From Micromonospora sp. 15K316 (lineage in GTDB: Bacteria; Actinomycetota; Actinomycetes; Mycobacteriales; Micromonosporaceae), in NCBI RefSeq assembly GCF_004348525.1, contig NZ_SMKG01000012.1:1-64000 (forward strand): a stretch of 64,000 nt of DNA. The letters are read 5' to 3'. This document shows, piece after piece, positions 43,542-52,672 of this stretch; within the stretch, counting starts at the first letter, position 1, and every line of letters begins with the position of its first letter. The notes beneath the pieces were generated by a model. It had not been told where the DNA came from. It made no database searches and saw only the letters and a program-made list of their open reading frames with translations. Made by a program: the position numbers and the translations under genes.

Positions 43542-45026
43542 TCACCAGCTGGGTCGCTGGAGCAGACCCACGAACTCCACCAGCAGCCGCTCGCGCAGCG
43601 CGGGCGCGGCGGCGTCGAGCAGGGTGTTCACCGCCGCCATCCGGTCCGGAGGGGCGCCGGTCGGGCCGCCCAGACCCAGGCCGGCGGCGAGCCCGCCGAC
43701 CAGGTCCGGGGTGAGGGCGTCCGGGGTGAGCGTCCCGGCGAGCGCGCGCAGTTCCGCAGGCAGCACCACCGGGCCGGCCGCCCGGGCGGCCTTCGCCGCT
43801 TCGGCCAGCGCCGGACCGAACTCACCCACCCGGGGCGCCATCGCGGCGGTCACCGTGAGGTGCACGCTGGCCGGCAGGCCGGCGTACGACAGCTGCGGCT
43901 GGGTGTGCCAGCCCCGGGCGGTCAGCTCGTCGACCAGCACGAACAGGTCGAGCTCCGGGTCGGTGGCGGTGAAACAGACGACCGTCGACTCCGGCTCCGC
44001 CATCAGTCGCAGCCCGGGCAGGCCGCGAACGGCCTCGGCGAGCCCGGCGACGGCCTCCCGGGTCGCCGCCGCCAGCCGCAGGTAGCCGTCGTCGCCCAGG
44101 TGCCGCAGGGTGGCGTACGCGGCGGCGATCGGGCCGCCGGAGCGGGTCGAGGCGACCGTCGGGTTGATCATCGTGTAGCCGGGCCAGTCGGCGTACGCGA
44201 AGTACTGCGGGGCGCGCAGCGCCGGATCACGGTGCAGCAGCACCGAGACGCCCTTCGGGGCGTACGCGTACTTGTGCAGGTCGACCGAGATCGAGGTGAC
44301 CCCGGGCACCGCGAAGTCGAACGGCGGCACGGGCGCGCCGAGCCGACGCAGGTACGGCAGGGTCCAGCCGCCGAAGCAGGCGTCCACGTGGCAGCGCACC
44401 CCCGCCGCCGCGGCGGCAGCGGCGATCTCGGCGACCGGGTCGATCACCCCGTGCGCGTACGACGGGGCGGAGCAGGCCACGAGCACCGTGTCCGGCCCGA
44501 TGGCGGCGGCGGTCGCGGCCGGGTCGGGGCGCAGCGTGGCCGGGTCGACCGGCACCACGTCGAGCGCCACCCGCAGGTAGTGGGCCGCCTTGGCGAAGGC
44601 CGCGTGCCCGCTCGCCGGCACCACCAGCCGGGGCGCGGCGATCTCCGGACGCGCGTCCCGGGCCGCCTTGACGGCCAGGATCAGCGACTCGGTGCCGCCG
44701 CTGGTGACGCTGCCGACCACGTCCGGCGCGATGCTGCCGGGTCCACCGCCGAGCAGCCCGGCCGCCGCGCCGACCAGTGCGTTCTCCATGGCGAGCAGGG
44801 ACGGGAACGCGGTCGGGTCCAGCCCGTTGACGTGCGCGCTCGCCGCGTGCGCCGCGGCGGCCAGCTCGTCCAGGCCGGGGACGGCCGGGTCGTAGACGTA
44901 CGCGAAGAGCTGCCCTCCGTGCGTCGGTCGGTCCCCGGCCCGCAGTGCCCGGATCTCGTCGAGCACCCGCTCGGCGGGCAACCCCCGCTCCGGCAGCGCG
45001 CTGCCGCCGGTCCGCTCCTCGTTCAT
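43542..45026 (-). CDS. PLP-dependent decarboxylase/lyase (group II, sphingosine-phosphate-lyase-like)
   Basis: A 494-residue fold-type I PLP enzyme. Features: THGGQLFAYVYDPAVPGLDE, VGSVTSGGTESLILAVKAAR (phosphate-binding TSGGTES), CHVDACFGGWTLPYLRRLGA (Asp to the pyridine N, V-D-A), and SISVDLHKYAYAPKGVSVLL (Schiff-base Lys). These match the group II decarboxylases close to sphingosine-1-phosphate lyase and tyrosine or glutamate decarboxylases. The substrate is unclear. ATG 45026 is preferred; the longer open frame overlaps the upstream transporter gene. It is 25 bases downstream of that gene and probably co-transcribed. Confidence 0.88.
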   Translation of the reverse strand: MNEERTGGSALPERGLPAERVLDEIRALRAGDRPTHGGQLFAYVYDPAVPGLDELAAAAHAASAHVNGLDPTAFPSLLAMENALVGAAAGLLGGGPGSIAPDVVGSVTSGGTESLILAVKAARDARPEIAAPRLVVPASGHAAFAKAAHYLRVALDVVPVDPATLRPDPAATAAAIGPDTVLVACSAPSYAHGVIDPVAEIAAAAAAAGVRCHVDACFGGWTLPYLRRLGAPVPPFDFAVPGVTSISVDLHKYAYAPKGVSVLLHRDPALRAPQYFAYADWPGYTMINPTVASTRSGGPIAAAYATLRHLGDDGYLRLAAATREAVAGLAEAVRGLPGLRLMAEPESTVVCFTATDPELDLFVLVDELTARGWHTQPQLSYAGLPASVHLTVTAAMAPRVGEFGPALAEAAKAARAAGPVVLPAELRALAGTLTPDALTPDLVGGLAAGLGLGGPTGAPPDRMAAVNTLLDAAAPALRERLLVEFVGLLQRPSW

Positions 45027-45051
45027 GGCTCGTCGACCCTCTCCGTGTGGC

Positions 45052-46437
45052 TCAGCGGCTTTCGTTCCCCACCACGGCCGGCCGGTCGGCGCCGGCGGCC
45101 ACGGCGGGCAGGTCGTAGCGGCGCAGAAGGACGAGTGGCGCAGCCACCAGAAGGGCGGGGAGCACGGTGAAGCCGAGCAGGATGCCGAGGCGGGCGGTGC
45201 CGGTCTGCGCCGCGGCCGTACCGGTGTCGGAGGAGACGTAGCCCGCCAACTGGAGCACCAGCCCGTAGATGCCCGGGCCGAGCGCCAGCCCGAAAGTCTC
45301 GCCCGCCGTCCAGACCCCGGTGAGGACACCGGCCTGCCGCCGGCCGGTGCGCGCCTCGTCCCAGCTGATGCAGTCGGGCAGCATGGCGAGCGCGAAGACC
45401 TGCTGGCCCGCGTACCCGGCGCCGACGAGCGCGACCACCGGGTAGACCGGGGCCGCCGGCAGCAACGGGGCGGCCACCAGGGCCGACACCCCCACCGCGA
45501 GCAGCAGTGACGCCGCGACGAGGGCCCGGAGCTTGCCGACCCGGGCGCCGATCCGGGCCCAGAGCGGCATCACCAGCAGCGCCGGCCCGACGAAGCAGGC
45601 GAAGAGCAGGGTCGCCCCGGTCCGCGGGTCCCGCAGGATCTGGTCGGCGAAGTAGTTGACCCCGGCCAGAATGGTCGCCACGCCCGCGGACTGCACCACG
45701 AAGCAGAGCAGCAGCACCCGGAACGGGCGGTTCCGGGCGGCGACCGCCAGCTGGGCGCGGAGCGTGGGTTCGCTCTCGCGTACCCGCCCGGTCGGCGCGG
45801 CGCCGGTGCCGGCGAACGCCCCGATCGCGCCCAGCGCGATCAGCGCCGCGACGAAGAGGCCCATCCACCGGTGCCCGGCGAGCCCTTCGCCGCCCGCCGC
45901 CACCACGATCGGGGCGACCGCTCCGGAGACCAGGATGGCGAGGGCCAGCACGGCGATCCGCCAGGTCATCAGCCGGGTGCGTTCGGCGTAGTCCTCGGTC
46001 AGCTCGGCCGGCATCGCCACGTAGGGCACCTGGAAGAAGGCGAACGCGGTGGCCGTGGCGAGGAAGACGACCGCGACGTACACCGCCGCCGGGCTCCCCG
46101 CCCCGAACGGCGCGGCGAAGATGGCGGCGAAGAGCAGGGCGAGCGCCAGCCCGCCGAAGAGCAGGTAGGGGCGGCGCGGGCCCCAGCGCGACCCGGTGCG
46201 GTCGGAGATGCGGCCGGCCACGGGGTTGACCAGCACGTCCCACGCCTTCGGCACGAGCACCAGCAGCGCGGCCACCCCGGCGGCCACCCCCAGCGTGTCG
46301 GTGAGGTAGGGCAGCAACAGCAGGCCGGGCACGGTGCCGAAGGCGCCGGTGGCGAGCGAGCCGAGCGCGTAGCCGAGGTGCACCCGACGCGGCAGGCCGC
46401 CCGGGACGGGGACCGGGCCGGCCGGCGGGGCGTCCAT
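45052..46437 (-). CDS. GPH-family sugar/cation symporter-like MFS permease
   Basis: A 461-residue permease with 12 predicted helices and the glycoside-pentoside-hexuronide signature: VHLGYALGSLATGAFGTVPG, VPKAWDVLVNPVAGRISDRT followed by GSRWGPRRPYLLFGG, and FFQVPYVAMPAELTEDYAER, TRLMTWRI. MelB-like members co-transport sugars with Na+ or H+. The substrate is unknown. It lies just upstream of the PLP decarboxylase gene (25 bases), which suggests the two act on related compounds, but this is inference. Confidence 0.87.
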   Translation of the reverse strand: MDAPPAGPVPVPGGLPRRVHLGYALGSLATGAFGTVPGLLLLPYLTDTLGVAAGVAALLVLVPKAWDVLVNPVAGRISDRTGSRWGPRRPYLLFGGLALALLFAAIFAAPFGAGSPAAVYVAVVFLATATAFAFFQVPYVAMPAELTEDYAERTRLMTWRIAVLALAILVSGAVAPIVVAAGGEGLAGHRWMGLFVAALIALGAIGAFAGTGAAPTGRVRESEPTLRAQLAVAARNRPFRVLLLCFVVQSAGVATILAGVNYFADQILRDPRTGATLLFACFVGPALLVMPLWARIGARVGKLRALVAASLLLAVGVSALVAAPLLPAAPVYPVVALVGAGYAGQQVFALAMLPDCISWDEARTGRRQAGVLTGVWTAGETFGLALGPGIYGLVLQLAGYVSSDTGTAAAQTGTARLGILLGFTVLPALLVAAPLVLLRRYDLPAVAAGADRPAVVGNESR

Positions 46438-46469
46438 GGCGCCGAATGCTACTCACGTTATGGCGCCGG

Positions 46470-46820
46470 TCACATCCCCTCTTCCGGCGGCCACGCGCCC
46501 TCACCCGTACCGGCCGGAGCCGGTGACCAGGCGGCCGCCGCCAGGTCCACGCCGGACGCACGCAGCGGCGTCCCCTCGGCGCGCAACCGGGCTCGGGCCT
46601 CCCGCTCGTGCCCCGGCGGCAACCGCCCGGCCGAGTTGACCACGCGATGCCAGGGCACCGCCCCGCCGTGCCGGGCCATGATGTTGCCCACCAGCCGGGC
46701 CGAGTTGCGACCCGAGCGCTCGGCGAGCGCGTCGGCGACCGCCCCGTACGACATCACCCGGCCCGGCGGGATGCGCTCGACCAGCTCCAGCACCGCCTCG
46801 ACGTACTCGTCAGGTGTCAC
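46470..46820 (-). CDS. Alkyltransferase-like protein (ATL, inactive MGMT family)
   Basis: A 116-residue protein of the MGMT DNA-binding domain family: AVLELVERIPPGRVMSYGAV, ALAERSGRNSARLVGNIMAR, and VPWHRVVNSAGRLPPG. The catalytic PCHR cysteine is Trp here (PWHR), the hallmark of ATL proteins that bind O6-alkylguanine and hand it to nucleotide-excision repair. The start at GTG 46820 gives a typical length. The frame is open to 46868, but that would leave only five bases to the divergent proB start. It probably shares a divergent promoter with proB. Confidence 0.88.
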   Translation of the reverse strand: MTPDEYVEAVLELVERIPPGRVMSYGAVADALAERSGRNSARLVGNIMARHGGAVPWHRVVNSAGRLPPGHEREARARLRAEGTPLRASGVDLAAAAWSPAPAGTGEGAWPPEEGM

Positions 46821-46873
46821 AGCCGGCCACACTATGGGAACGCGACGCAGCGGCGCCGCCGTGACCACGCAGA

Positions 46874-47992
46874 ATGGTCGGTGTGCGTGAAGCGGTAACG
46901 GCAGCCCGACGGGTCGTCGTCAAGATCGGGTCTTCCTCGCTGACCACCGCGACCGGCGGTCTGGCCGGCGAGCGGGTCGACACGCTGGTCGACACCCTCG
47001 CGGCGCTCGCGGCTGGCGGCCGGGAAGTGGTGCTCGTCTCCTCCGGCGCGATCGCGGCCGGCCTGGCCCCGCTGGGGCTGTCCCGCCGCCCGCGCGACCT
47101 GGCCAGCCAGCAGGCCGCGGCCAGCGTCGGGCAGGGCCAACTGATCGGCCGGTACGCGGCCAGCTTCGCCCGGCACCAGCGGACCGTGGGGCAGGTGCTG
47201 CTCACCGTCGACGACGTGACCCGGCGGGCGCACTACCGCAACGCGTACCGGACCCTGCGCAAGCTGCTCGACCTGCGAGCGGTGCCGATCGTCAACGAGA
47301 ACGACACGGTGGCCACCGAGGAGATCCGGTTCGGCGACAACGACCGGTTGGCCGCCCTGGTCGCCGCGCTCGTCCAGGCCGACCTGCTCGTGCTCCTCTC
47401 CGACGTCGACGCGCTCTGGACGGGCGACCCCCGCCGACCCGACTCCACCCGGATCGCCGAGGTGCGCGGCGAGGAGGACCTGGCGGGTGTCATGATCGGC
47501 GGCGCCGGCCGCGCCGGGGTCGGTACCGGTGGCATGGCGACGAAGGTCGAGGCGGCCCGGATCGCCACCGGGTTCGGCATCCCGGTCGTGCTCACCGCCG
47601 CACCGCTGGCCGCCCCGGCGCTGGCGGGCGAGGAGGTCGGCACCTTCTTCCACCCGCAGCGTCAGCGCCCGGCCGCGCGGCTGTTCTGGCTCGCGCACGC
47701 GACCTCGCCCCGGGGCCGGCTGCACCTGGACGAGGGGGCGGTCGCCGCGGTGGTCGGGCGGCGCAAGTCGCTGCTGCCGGCCGGCATCACGGCGGTCGAC
47801 GGCGCGTTCACCGCCGGAGACCCGGTGGACCTGGTGGACTCCCAGGGGGCACCGGTGGCCCGGGGACTGGTCAACTACGACGCGGTGGAGCTGCCCGGGC
47901 TGCTCGGTCGCTCCACTCCGGAGCTCGCCGCAGCGCTCGGCCCGGCGTACGAACGTGAGGTCGTCCACCGCGACGACCTGGTACTGCTGTGA
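46874..47992 (+). CDS. proB: Glutamate 5-kinase
   Basis: A 372-residue first enzyme of proline synthesis (glutamate + ATP to glutamyl 5-phosphate), cytoplasmic. Amino-acid-kinase domain: RRVVVKIGSSSLTTATGGLA, REVVLVSSGAIAAGLAPLGL, VPIVNENDTVATEEIRFGDN, and GGAGRAGVGTGGMATKVEAA. The C-terminal PUA domain is at about 285-372 (RGRLHLDEGAVAAVVGRRKS). ATG 46874 is used; a GTG three codons downstream is an alternative. It is upstream of proA but separated by an unusual tandem repeat. The usual upstream partner obg is not here. Confidence 0.96.
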   Translation: MVGVREAVTAARRVVVKIGSSSLTTATGGLAGERVDTLVDTLAALAAGGREVVLVSSGAIAAGLAPLGLSRRPRDLASQQAAASVGQGQLIGRYAASFARHQRTVGQVLLTVDDVTRRAHYRNAYRTLRKLLDLRAVPIVNENDTVATEEIRFGDNDRLAALVAALVQADLLVLLSDVDALWTGDPRRPDSTRIAEVRGEEDLAGVMIGGAGRAGVGTGGMATKVEAARIATGFGIPVVLTAAPLAAPALAGEEVGTFFHPQRQRPAARLFWLAHATSPRGRLHLDEGAVAAVVGRRKSLLPAGITAVDGAFTAGDPVDLVDSQGAPVARGLVNYDAVELPGLLGRSTPELAAALGPAYEREVVHRDDLVLL

Positions 47993-48003
47993 ACGGCTCG
48001 GTG

Positions 48004-48187
48004 GACCGCAGGGAGGTGCCGGCATGAGCGAGCGGCAGCGAGCGAATCATCAACGCAGCGCGGTAGAGCCTCATGACGGCGCCGACCGCAGGGAGGTGCC
48101 GGCATGAGCGAGCGGCAGCGAGCGAATCATCAACGCAGCGCGGTAGAGCCTCATGACGGCGCCGACCGCAGGGAGGTGCCGGCATGA
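48004..48187 (+). repeat. 80-bp tandem repeat with coupled mini-ORFs between proB and proA
   Basis: Two complete 80-bp units and a partial leading copy stand head to tail. Each unit contains GGGAGGTGCCGGC, an ATG and a 27-codon ORF ([18 protein letters not shown]...) whose TGA overlaps the next ATG. The mini-ORFs are at 48024-48107 and 48104-48187; the last one ends in the proA start at 48184. The proA ribosome-binding site is thus the last copy of the repeat. Confidence 0.85.
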
Positions 48188-49428
48188 GTGTGACCGAACA
48201 GGCGCGGCGGGCGCGGGTGGCGGCGGAGGCGCTGGCCGTGGCGACGCGGACGACAAAGGACGTCGCCCTGCACGCGATGGCCGACGCGCTGGTGGCGCGT
48301 ACCCCCGAGATCCTGACCGCGAACGCGGCGGACCTGGCGGCGGGGCGGGAGGCCGGGCTGAGCGCGGCCGTGCTGGACCGGCTCGCCCTCGACGCGGACC
48401 GGGTGGCCGGCATCGCCGACGCGCTGCGGCAGATGGCCGCGCTGCCCGATCCGGTCGGTGAGGTGGTACGTGGCTCGACCCTGCCCAACGGGCTGCAGCT
48501 GCGGCAGATCCGGGTGCCGTTCGGGGTGGTCGGGATCATCTACGAGGCCCGCCCGAACGTGACAGTCGACGCCGCCGGGATCTGCCTGAAGTCCGGCAAC
48601 GCGGCGCTGCTGCGCGGCTCCTCCTCCGCCGCCGGCTCCAACGCGGCGCTGGTCGCGGTGCTGCGCGACGCGGTCGCCGGGGCGGGACTGCCGGCCGACG
48701 CCGTCCAGTTGCTCGACGCCGCCTCCCGCGACTCGGTCAAGGAACTGATGCGTGCCCGTGGGCTGGTCGACGTGTTGATCCCGCGCGGCGGCGCGTCGCT
48801 GATCCGCACCGTGGTCGAGGAATCGACGGTTCCGGTGATCGAGACCGGGGTCGGCAACTGCCACGTGTACGTCGATGCCGCCGCCGACGTGTCGAAGGCC
48901 GTGGCGATCACGCTGAACGCGAAGACCCAGCGGCTCTCCACCTGCAACACCGCCGAGTCGCTGCTCGTGCACGCGGCGGTCGCGGACGCCTTCCTGCCGC
49001 CCATGCTGGCCGCGTTCGCCGAGGCCGGGGTGACGGTGCACGGCGACGAGCGGGTGGCCGCGCACTCCGCCGCCGTGCTGCCGGTGACCGAGGAGGACTT
49101 CGCCACCGAGTACCTCTCCGCGGACATCTCGGTCGCCGTGGTGGACTCCCTCGACACGGCCGTCGGGCACATCCGGCGCTACGGCACCGGGCACACCGAG
49201 GCGATCGTCACCGACTCGACCACGGCGGCCCGCGAGTTCGTGGCCCGGGTGGACGCGGCGGCGGTGATGGTGAACGCCTCCACCCGTTTCACCGACGGGG
49301 GCGAGTTCGGTTTCGGCGCCGAGATCGGGATCTCCACGCAGAAGCTGCACGCTCGCGGCCCGATGGGCCTGCCGGAACTCACCAGCACCAAGTACGTGGT
49401 GACCGGCGACGGCCACCTGCGCGGCTGA
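48184..49428 (+). CDS. proA: Gamma-glutamyl phosphate reductase
   Basis: A 414-residue NADPH-dependent reductase giving glutamate-5-semialdehyde, the second step of proline synthesis. Family motifs: [76 protein letters not shown] (catalytic Cys), and the C-terminal [20 protein letters not shown] with [18 protein letters not shown] 48184 is preceded by GGGAGG and overlaps the stop of the last mini-ORF (ATGA). Translation may therefore depend on reinitiation. It forms a functional pair with proB. Confidence 0.97.
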   Translation: MSVTEQARRARVAAEALAVATRTTKDVALHAMADALVARTPEILTANAADLAAGREAGLSAAVLDRLALDADRVAGIADALRQMAALPDPVGEVVRGSTLPNGLQLRQIRVPFGVVGIIYEARPNVTVDAAGICLKSGNAALLRGSSSAAGSNAALVAVLRDAVAGAGLPADAVQLLDAASRDSVKELMRARGLVDVLIPRGGASLIRTVVEESTVPVIETGVGNCHVYVDAAADVSKAVAITLNAKTQRLSTCNTAESLLVHAAVADAFLPPMLAAFAEAGVTVHGDERVAAHSAAVLPVTEEDFATEYLSADISVAVVDSLDTAVGHIRRYGTGHTEAIVTDSTTAAREFVARVDAAAVMVNASTRFTDGGEFGFGAEIGISTQKLHARGPMGLPELTSTKYVVTGDGHLRG

Positions 49429-49438
49429 CGGCGGCCGG

Positions 49439-50281
49439 TCAGTCTTGCCCGGTGGTCGGGGTGAGGCAGGCGCGGACCGCCCGTAGCGTGGTGTGCACGT
49501 CGAACTGGTGGCCGTCGTCGCTCTCCCAACCACCGTCGCTGCGCTGGGTCTCGGCGAGGCGACGCCGGGCGGAGACGAGGAGCCACTGTTCCTCGCCGAC
49601 CTCGACGCGGCGCAGCGTCGCGGCGAGCCAGGCCGCGTCCGCTCCGGACAGCTCCGGGAGCCGCTCGGCCAGCACCGCCTGGATCCGCGCCGACTCGTCG
49701 TACATGCCCTGCCGGTGCAGCACGGCCGCGCTCAGCCAACCGGCCGGCAGGAACGACGGCCAGCTCCCGTCGGGGCCGAGGCGCTCGGCGACGGCCTGGG
49801 CCGCCGCCTGCACCACCCCGGCGTACGCCCCGCCGACCCGGTGGTCGAGCGGGCCGGCGGACCGAGCGTCGAGCCCGGCGACGGTCAGCCAGAAGCCGGC
49901 GTTGGCGGTGAGGTAGAAGCCGGCCGCCGGGTCGCCGGGCCGGGCCCACTCCGGCGCGACCTCGGCCAGCGCCGGGTCCTCCTCCCAGCCACCGTCGGCG
50001 AGCTGCCGGGTGGCGAGCCAGTCCAGGGCGTGCCGGGCCGCCGGTCGGCCGAGCGCGCCCAGGTCGTCCAGCTCGGCGAGGCGGAAGCAGGTCGCGTCGA
50101 CCGAGCCGATCGGACCGTCGAGGGTCGCCGGCCAGCCGCCCTCGGCCGTCTGCCCGAACTCGGCCCGCTCGATCAGCTCGACCGGTACCGGCGCTCCGGT
50201 GCGCAGCCGGGAGAGGCGGGCGCGTTCCACCGCGTCACCGTGAGCCACCACGAAGCCGATGGCGGCGTCCAAGTCGATCAC
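49439..50281 (-). CDS. Squalene-cyclase/prenyltransferase-repeat family protein
   Basis: A 280-residue protein with alpha-alpha-barrel repeat motifs: QTAEGGWPATLDGPIGSVDA, WLATRQLADGGWEEDPALAE, RLAETQRSDGGWESDDGHQF (QxxDGGW, QW-type motifs). No DxDD or DxxDD catalytic motif is evident. Short proteins of this group occur in actinomycetes with unknown function. It is convergent with proA at an 11-base gap. Confidence 0.8.
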   Translation of the reverse strand: MIDLDAAIGFVVAHGDAVERARLSRLRTGAPVPVELIERAEFGQTAEGGWPATLDGPIGSVDATCFRLAELDDLGALGRPAARHALDWLATRQLADGGWEEDPALAEVAPEWARPGDPAAGFYLTANAGFWLTVAGLDARSAGPLDHRVGGAYAGVVQAAAQAVAERLGPDGSWPSFLPAGWLSAAVLHRQGMYDESARIQAVLAERLPELSGADAAWLAATLRRVEVGEEQWLLVSARRRLAETQRSDGGWESDDGHQFDVHTTLRAVRACLTPTTGQD

Positions 50282-50372
50282 GGCGGAGACGCTACCTGGG
50301 CAAACGCGATCCCGCCTCGGAGAATCGGCCGGGGTCGGCGCGGTTCAGCCCGCCCCGCCCCCGGCCGGTCGG

Positions 50373-51554
50373 TCAGTACGCGGGCAACGACGGATCGATC
50401 TGCTTGATCCAGGAGAGCACGCCGCCCTGGACGTGCACCGCGTCGCGGAATCCGGCGGCCTTGAGCGCGGCGAGCGCCTCGGCCGAGCGGACGCCGGACT
50501 TGCAGTGCAGCACGATCTGCCGGTCCTGCGGGAGGCGGGAGAGCGCCTCACCGGAGAGGATGTCGCCCTTGGGGATCAAGGTCGCGCCGGGGATGCGGAC
50601 GATCTCGTACTCGGCCGGCTCCCGGACGTCGACCAGGAAGATGTCCTTGCCGGCGTCCTGCCACTCCTTGAGCTCCAGCGCGGTGATGGTCGAGTCGACG
50701 ACCGCCTCCTGGGCCTCCTCCGACACCGCGCCGCAGAAGTCCTCGTAGTCCTCCAGCAGGTCGGTGACTGTCGGGTTCTCGCCGCAGAGCGCGCAGTTCG
50801 GGTCCTTGCGTACCTTGATCTTGCGGTAGGACATCTCCAGGGCGTCGTAGACCATCAGCCCGCCGACCAGCGGCTCACCGATACCAGTGATCAGCTTGAT
50901 CGCCTCGTTGACCTGGATCGAGCCGATCGAGGCGCAGAGCACGCCGAGCACGCCGCCCTCCGCGCAGGAGGGGACCATGCCGGGCGGCGGGGGCTCCGGG
51001 TAGAGGCACCGGTAGCAGGGGCCGTGCTCGGACCAGAAGACCGAGGCCTGGCCGTCGAAGCGGTAGATCGACCCCCAAACGTACGGCTTGCCGAGCAGCA
51101 CCGCCGCGTCGTTGACCATGTAGCGGGTGGCGAAGTTGTCGGTGCCGTCGACGATCAGGTCGTACTGGGCGAAGATGTCGCGGACGTTGTCCCGGTCGAG
51201 CGCGGTGTTGTGGATCTCCACCTGGACCAGCGGGTTGATCTCGCGGATGCTCGCCGCGGCCGACTCGGCCTTGGAGCGTCCGACGTCGGAGACGCCGTGG
51301 ATGATCTGGCGCTGCAGGTTGGACTCGTCGACGGTGTCGAAGTCGATGATGCCGAGCGTGCCGACACCGGCGGCGGCGAGGTACAGGAGGGCCGGCGAGC
51401 CGAGGCCGCCGGCGCCCACGCAGAGCACCCGGGCGTTCTTCAGCCGCTTCTGCCCCTCGACTCCGACGTCGGGGATGATCAGGTGGCGCGAGTAGCGGCG
51501 GATCTCGTCAACGGTCAGCTCGGCGGCGGGCTCGACGAGCGGGGGCAACGACAC
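50373..51554 (-). CDS. moeZ: Adenylyltransferase/sulfurtransferase MoeZ
   Basis: A 393-residue E1-like enzyme with a rhodanese domain, which activates sulfur-carrier proteins (ThiS/MoaD/CysO-like) for thiolation. The adenylation domain (1-265) has RLKNARVLCVGAGGLGSPAL (nucleotide loop), DFDTVDESNLQRQIIHGVSD, zinc CxxC pairs CYRCLYP and CALCGE, and SCAEGGVLGVLCASIGSIQV. The rhodanese domain has the active Cys loop IVLHCKSGVRSAEALAAL. In mycobacteria the gene beside a DUF3152 gene is moeZ, which matches the neighbours here. Confidence 0.95.
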   Translation of the reverse strand: MSLPPLVEPAAELTVDEIRRYSRHLIIPDVGVEGQKRLKNARVLCVGAGGLGSPALLYLAAAGVGTLGIIDFDTVDESNLQRQIIHGVSDVGRSKAESAAASIREINPLVQVEIHNTALDRDNVRDIFAQYDLIVDGTDNFATRYMVNDAAVLLGKPYVWGSIYRFDGQASVFWSEHGPCYRCLYPEPPPPGMVPSCAEGGVLGVLCASIGSIQVNEAIKLITGIGEPLVGGLMVYDALEMSYRKIKVRKDPNCALCGENPTVTDLLEDYEDFCGAVSEEAQEAVVDSTITALELKEWQDAGKDIFLVDVREPAEYEIVRIPGATLIPKGDILSGEALSRLPQDRQIVLHCKSGVRSAEALAALKAAGFRDAVHVQGGVLSWIKQIDPSLPAY

Positions 51555-51723
51555 GATGGACTCCCCGGGATCGGCGGTGCGAACCGAGCCATTGTCACTC
51601 GGTACCCGGCGGGTCGGCCATGAGGGAGGACACGACGCCCGTCATTCGGGAGGGGAATAGAACCGCCGGTCGCCACGCCTCGTCGTCGATGGCGCCGCCA
51701 CCGCGCCCGACGTCGCGCTCGCC

Positions 51724-52542
51724 CTACGGGATGATCTCGCCCGCGTAGCGACGGCCGTCGAGGTAGGGCCAGGCGTTGGCGAGACAGCCCTCCAGCCCGT
51801 ACGTCTGCTGCTGCATGACCGGTGCCGGGCTGCCCGGGGCGGGGCAGGACTCGTGCCCCTCGCCGAACTCGTGTCCGATCTCGTGGTTGATCACGTATGT
51901 CCGGTAGACCGAGAGCGGCGCGCCGTAGTCGGGCACCGCCTCCATCCAGCGGGCCAGGTTGATGATGACCTGCCCGGGCAGCCGGCAGGAGGTGTACCCC
52001 TCCGTACTGAGGCCACCCTCGGCGCACATGCGTTCCGAGGTGACCGGGGTGGCGAGGTAGACGGTGAAGTCCGCGTCCGCCGCCTCCGCCACCCGCTGCA
52101 CCCGTAGCTCGCCCGAGGCGATCCAGCTGCGCGGGTCGGCGAGAGTCTCGTCCACGCTGGCCGCGAAGGCGTCCACGTCCTGGCCGCTCCCCTCCTCCAC
52201 GACCACGCGGTAGCGGTGCAGCGGGCCGCCGTCGCCGACGACGGGCGTGCCGCCGTCGGCGGCGACGAACCGGCCGGGACCGTACGAGGGAACGACGACG
52301 GGCGGCTCCGGCCGCGGCTCGGCATGCGCCCCCACCCCGCCGCCGTCGGGCAGCCGGTCGGCCACCGACGAGGGCCTCGACGGCTCGTCGTCGCTGCTCA
52401 CGACGATTCCGGTGGCGGTCGCGAGAAGCAGCAGCGCCAGCCCGAGCAGGACGGCACCGCGCCGTCGCGCGAAGATCCCGAGGAGAGCGGAGAACCGCCG
52501 TCGTCGGGGGGCAGGCGGGTCGTAAGGGGACGACGGCGTCAT
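51724..52542 (-). CDS. DUF3152 metalloprotease-like protein (copy 1)
   Basis: A 272-residue membrane-anchored or secreted protein. The N-terminal basic segment and one hydrophobic helix (RRGAVLLGLALLLLATATGI) are followed by a Pro-rich spacer. The DUF3152 domain at about 100-272 has FTVYLATPVTSERMCAEGGL, TYVINHEIGHEFGEGHESCP (HExGHxxGxxH, metzincin-type zinc site), and a C-terminal LANAWPYLDGRRYAGEIIP. Four cysteines are likely disulfide-bonded outside. No peptidase substrate is known. A paralogue follows upstream at 52673-53653. Confidence 0.88.
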   Translation of the reverse strand: MTPSSPYDPPAPRRRRFSALLGIFARRRGAVLLGLALLLLATATGIVVSSDDEPSRPSSVADRLPDGGGVGAHAEPRPEPPVVVPSYGPGRFVAADGGTPVVGDGGPLHRYRVVVEEGSGQDVDAFAASVDETLADPRSWIASGELRVQRVAEAADADFTVYLATPVTSERMCAEGGLSTEGYTSCRLPGQVIINLARWMEAVPDYGAPLSVYRTYVINHEIGHEFGEGHESCPAPGSPAPVMQQQTYGLEGCLANAWPYLDGRRYAGEIIP

Positions 52543-52625
52543 GTCCTCAGCGTGCCAGACCTATCGCTCGTTTCCGGGCGTTCAAGGCTAATACCCAGGG
52601 GAATCAGCGTTGCCTATAATCGGGC

Positions 52626-52648
52626 AAAACGTGTGAAAGACACGTTTT
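52626..52648 (-). terminator. A/T-flanked hairpin downstream of the second DUF3152 gene
   Basis: AAAACGTGT (52626-52634) and ACACGTTTT (52640-52648) form a perfect palindrome with a 5-base loop, 25 bases past the DUF3152 copy 2 stop. The T-run fits an intrinsic terminator on either strand. Confidence 0.6.
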
Positions 52649-52672
52649 GGAGCAAGCTTCCAAGGCGGAGCA

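Noticed and set aside
48004..48187. CRISPR-like array between proB and proA
   Set aside because: The units are head-to-tail identical without unique spacers and each contains an RBS and ORF; it is a tandem repeat.
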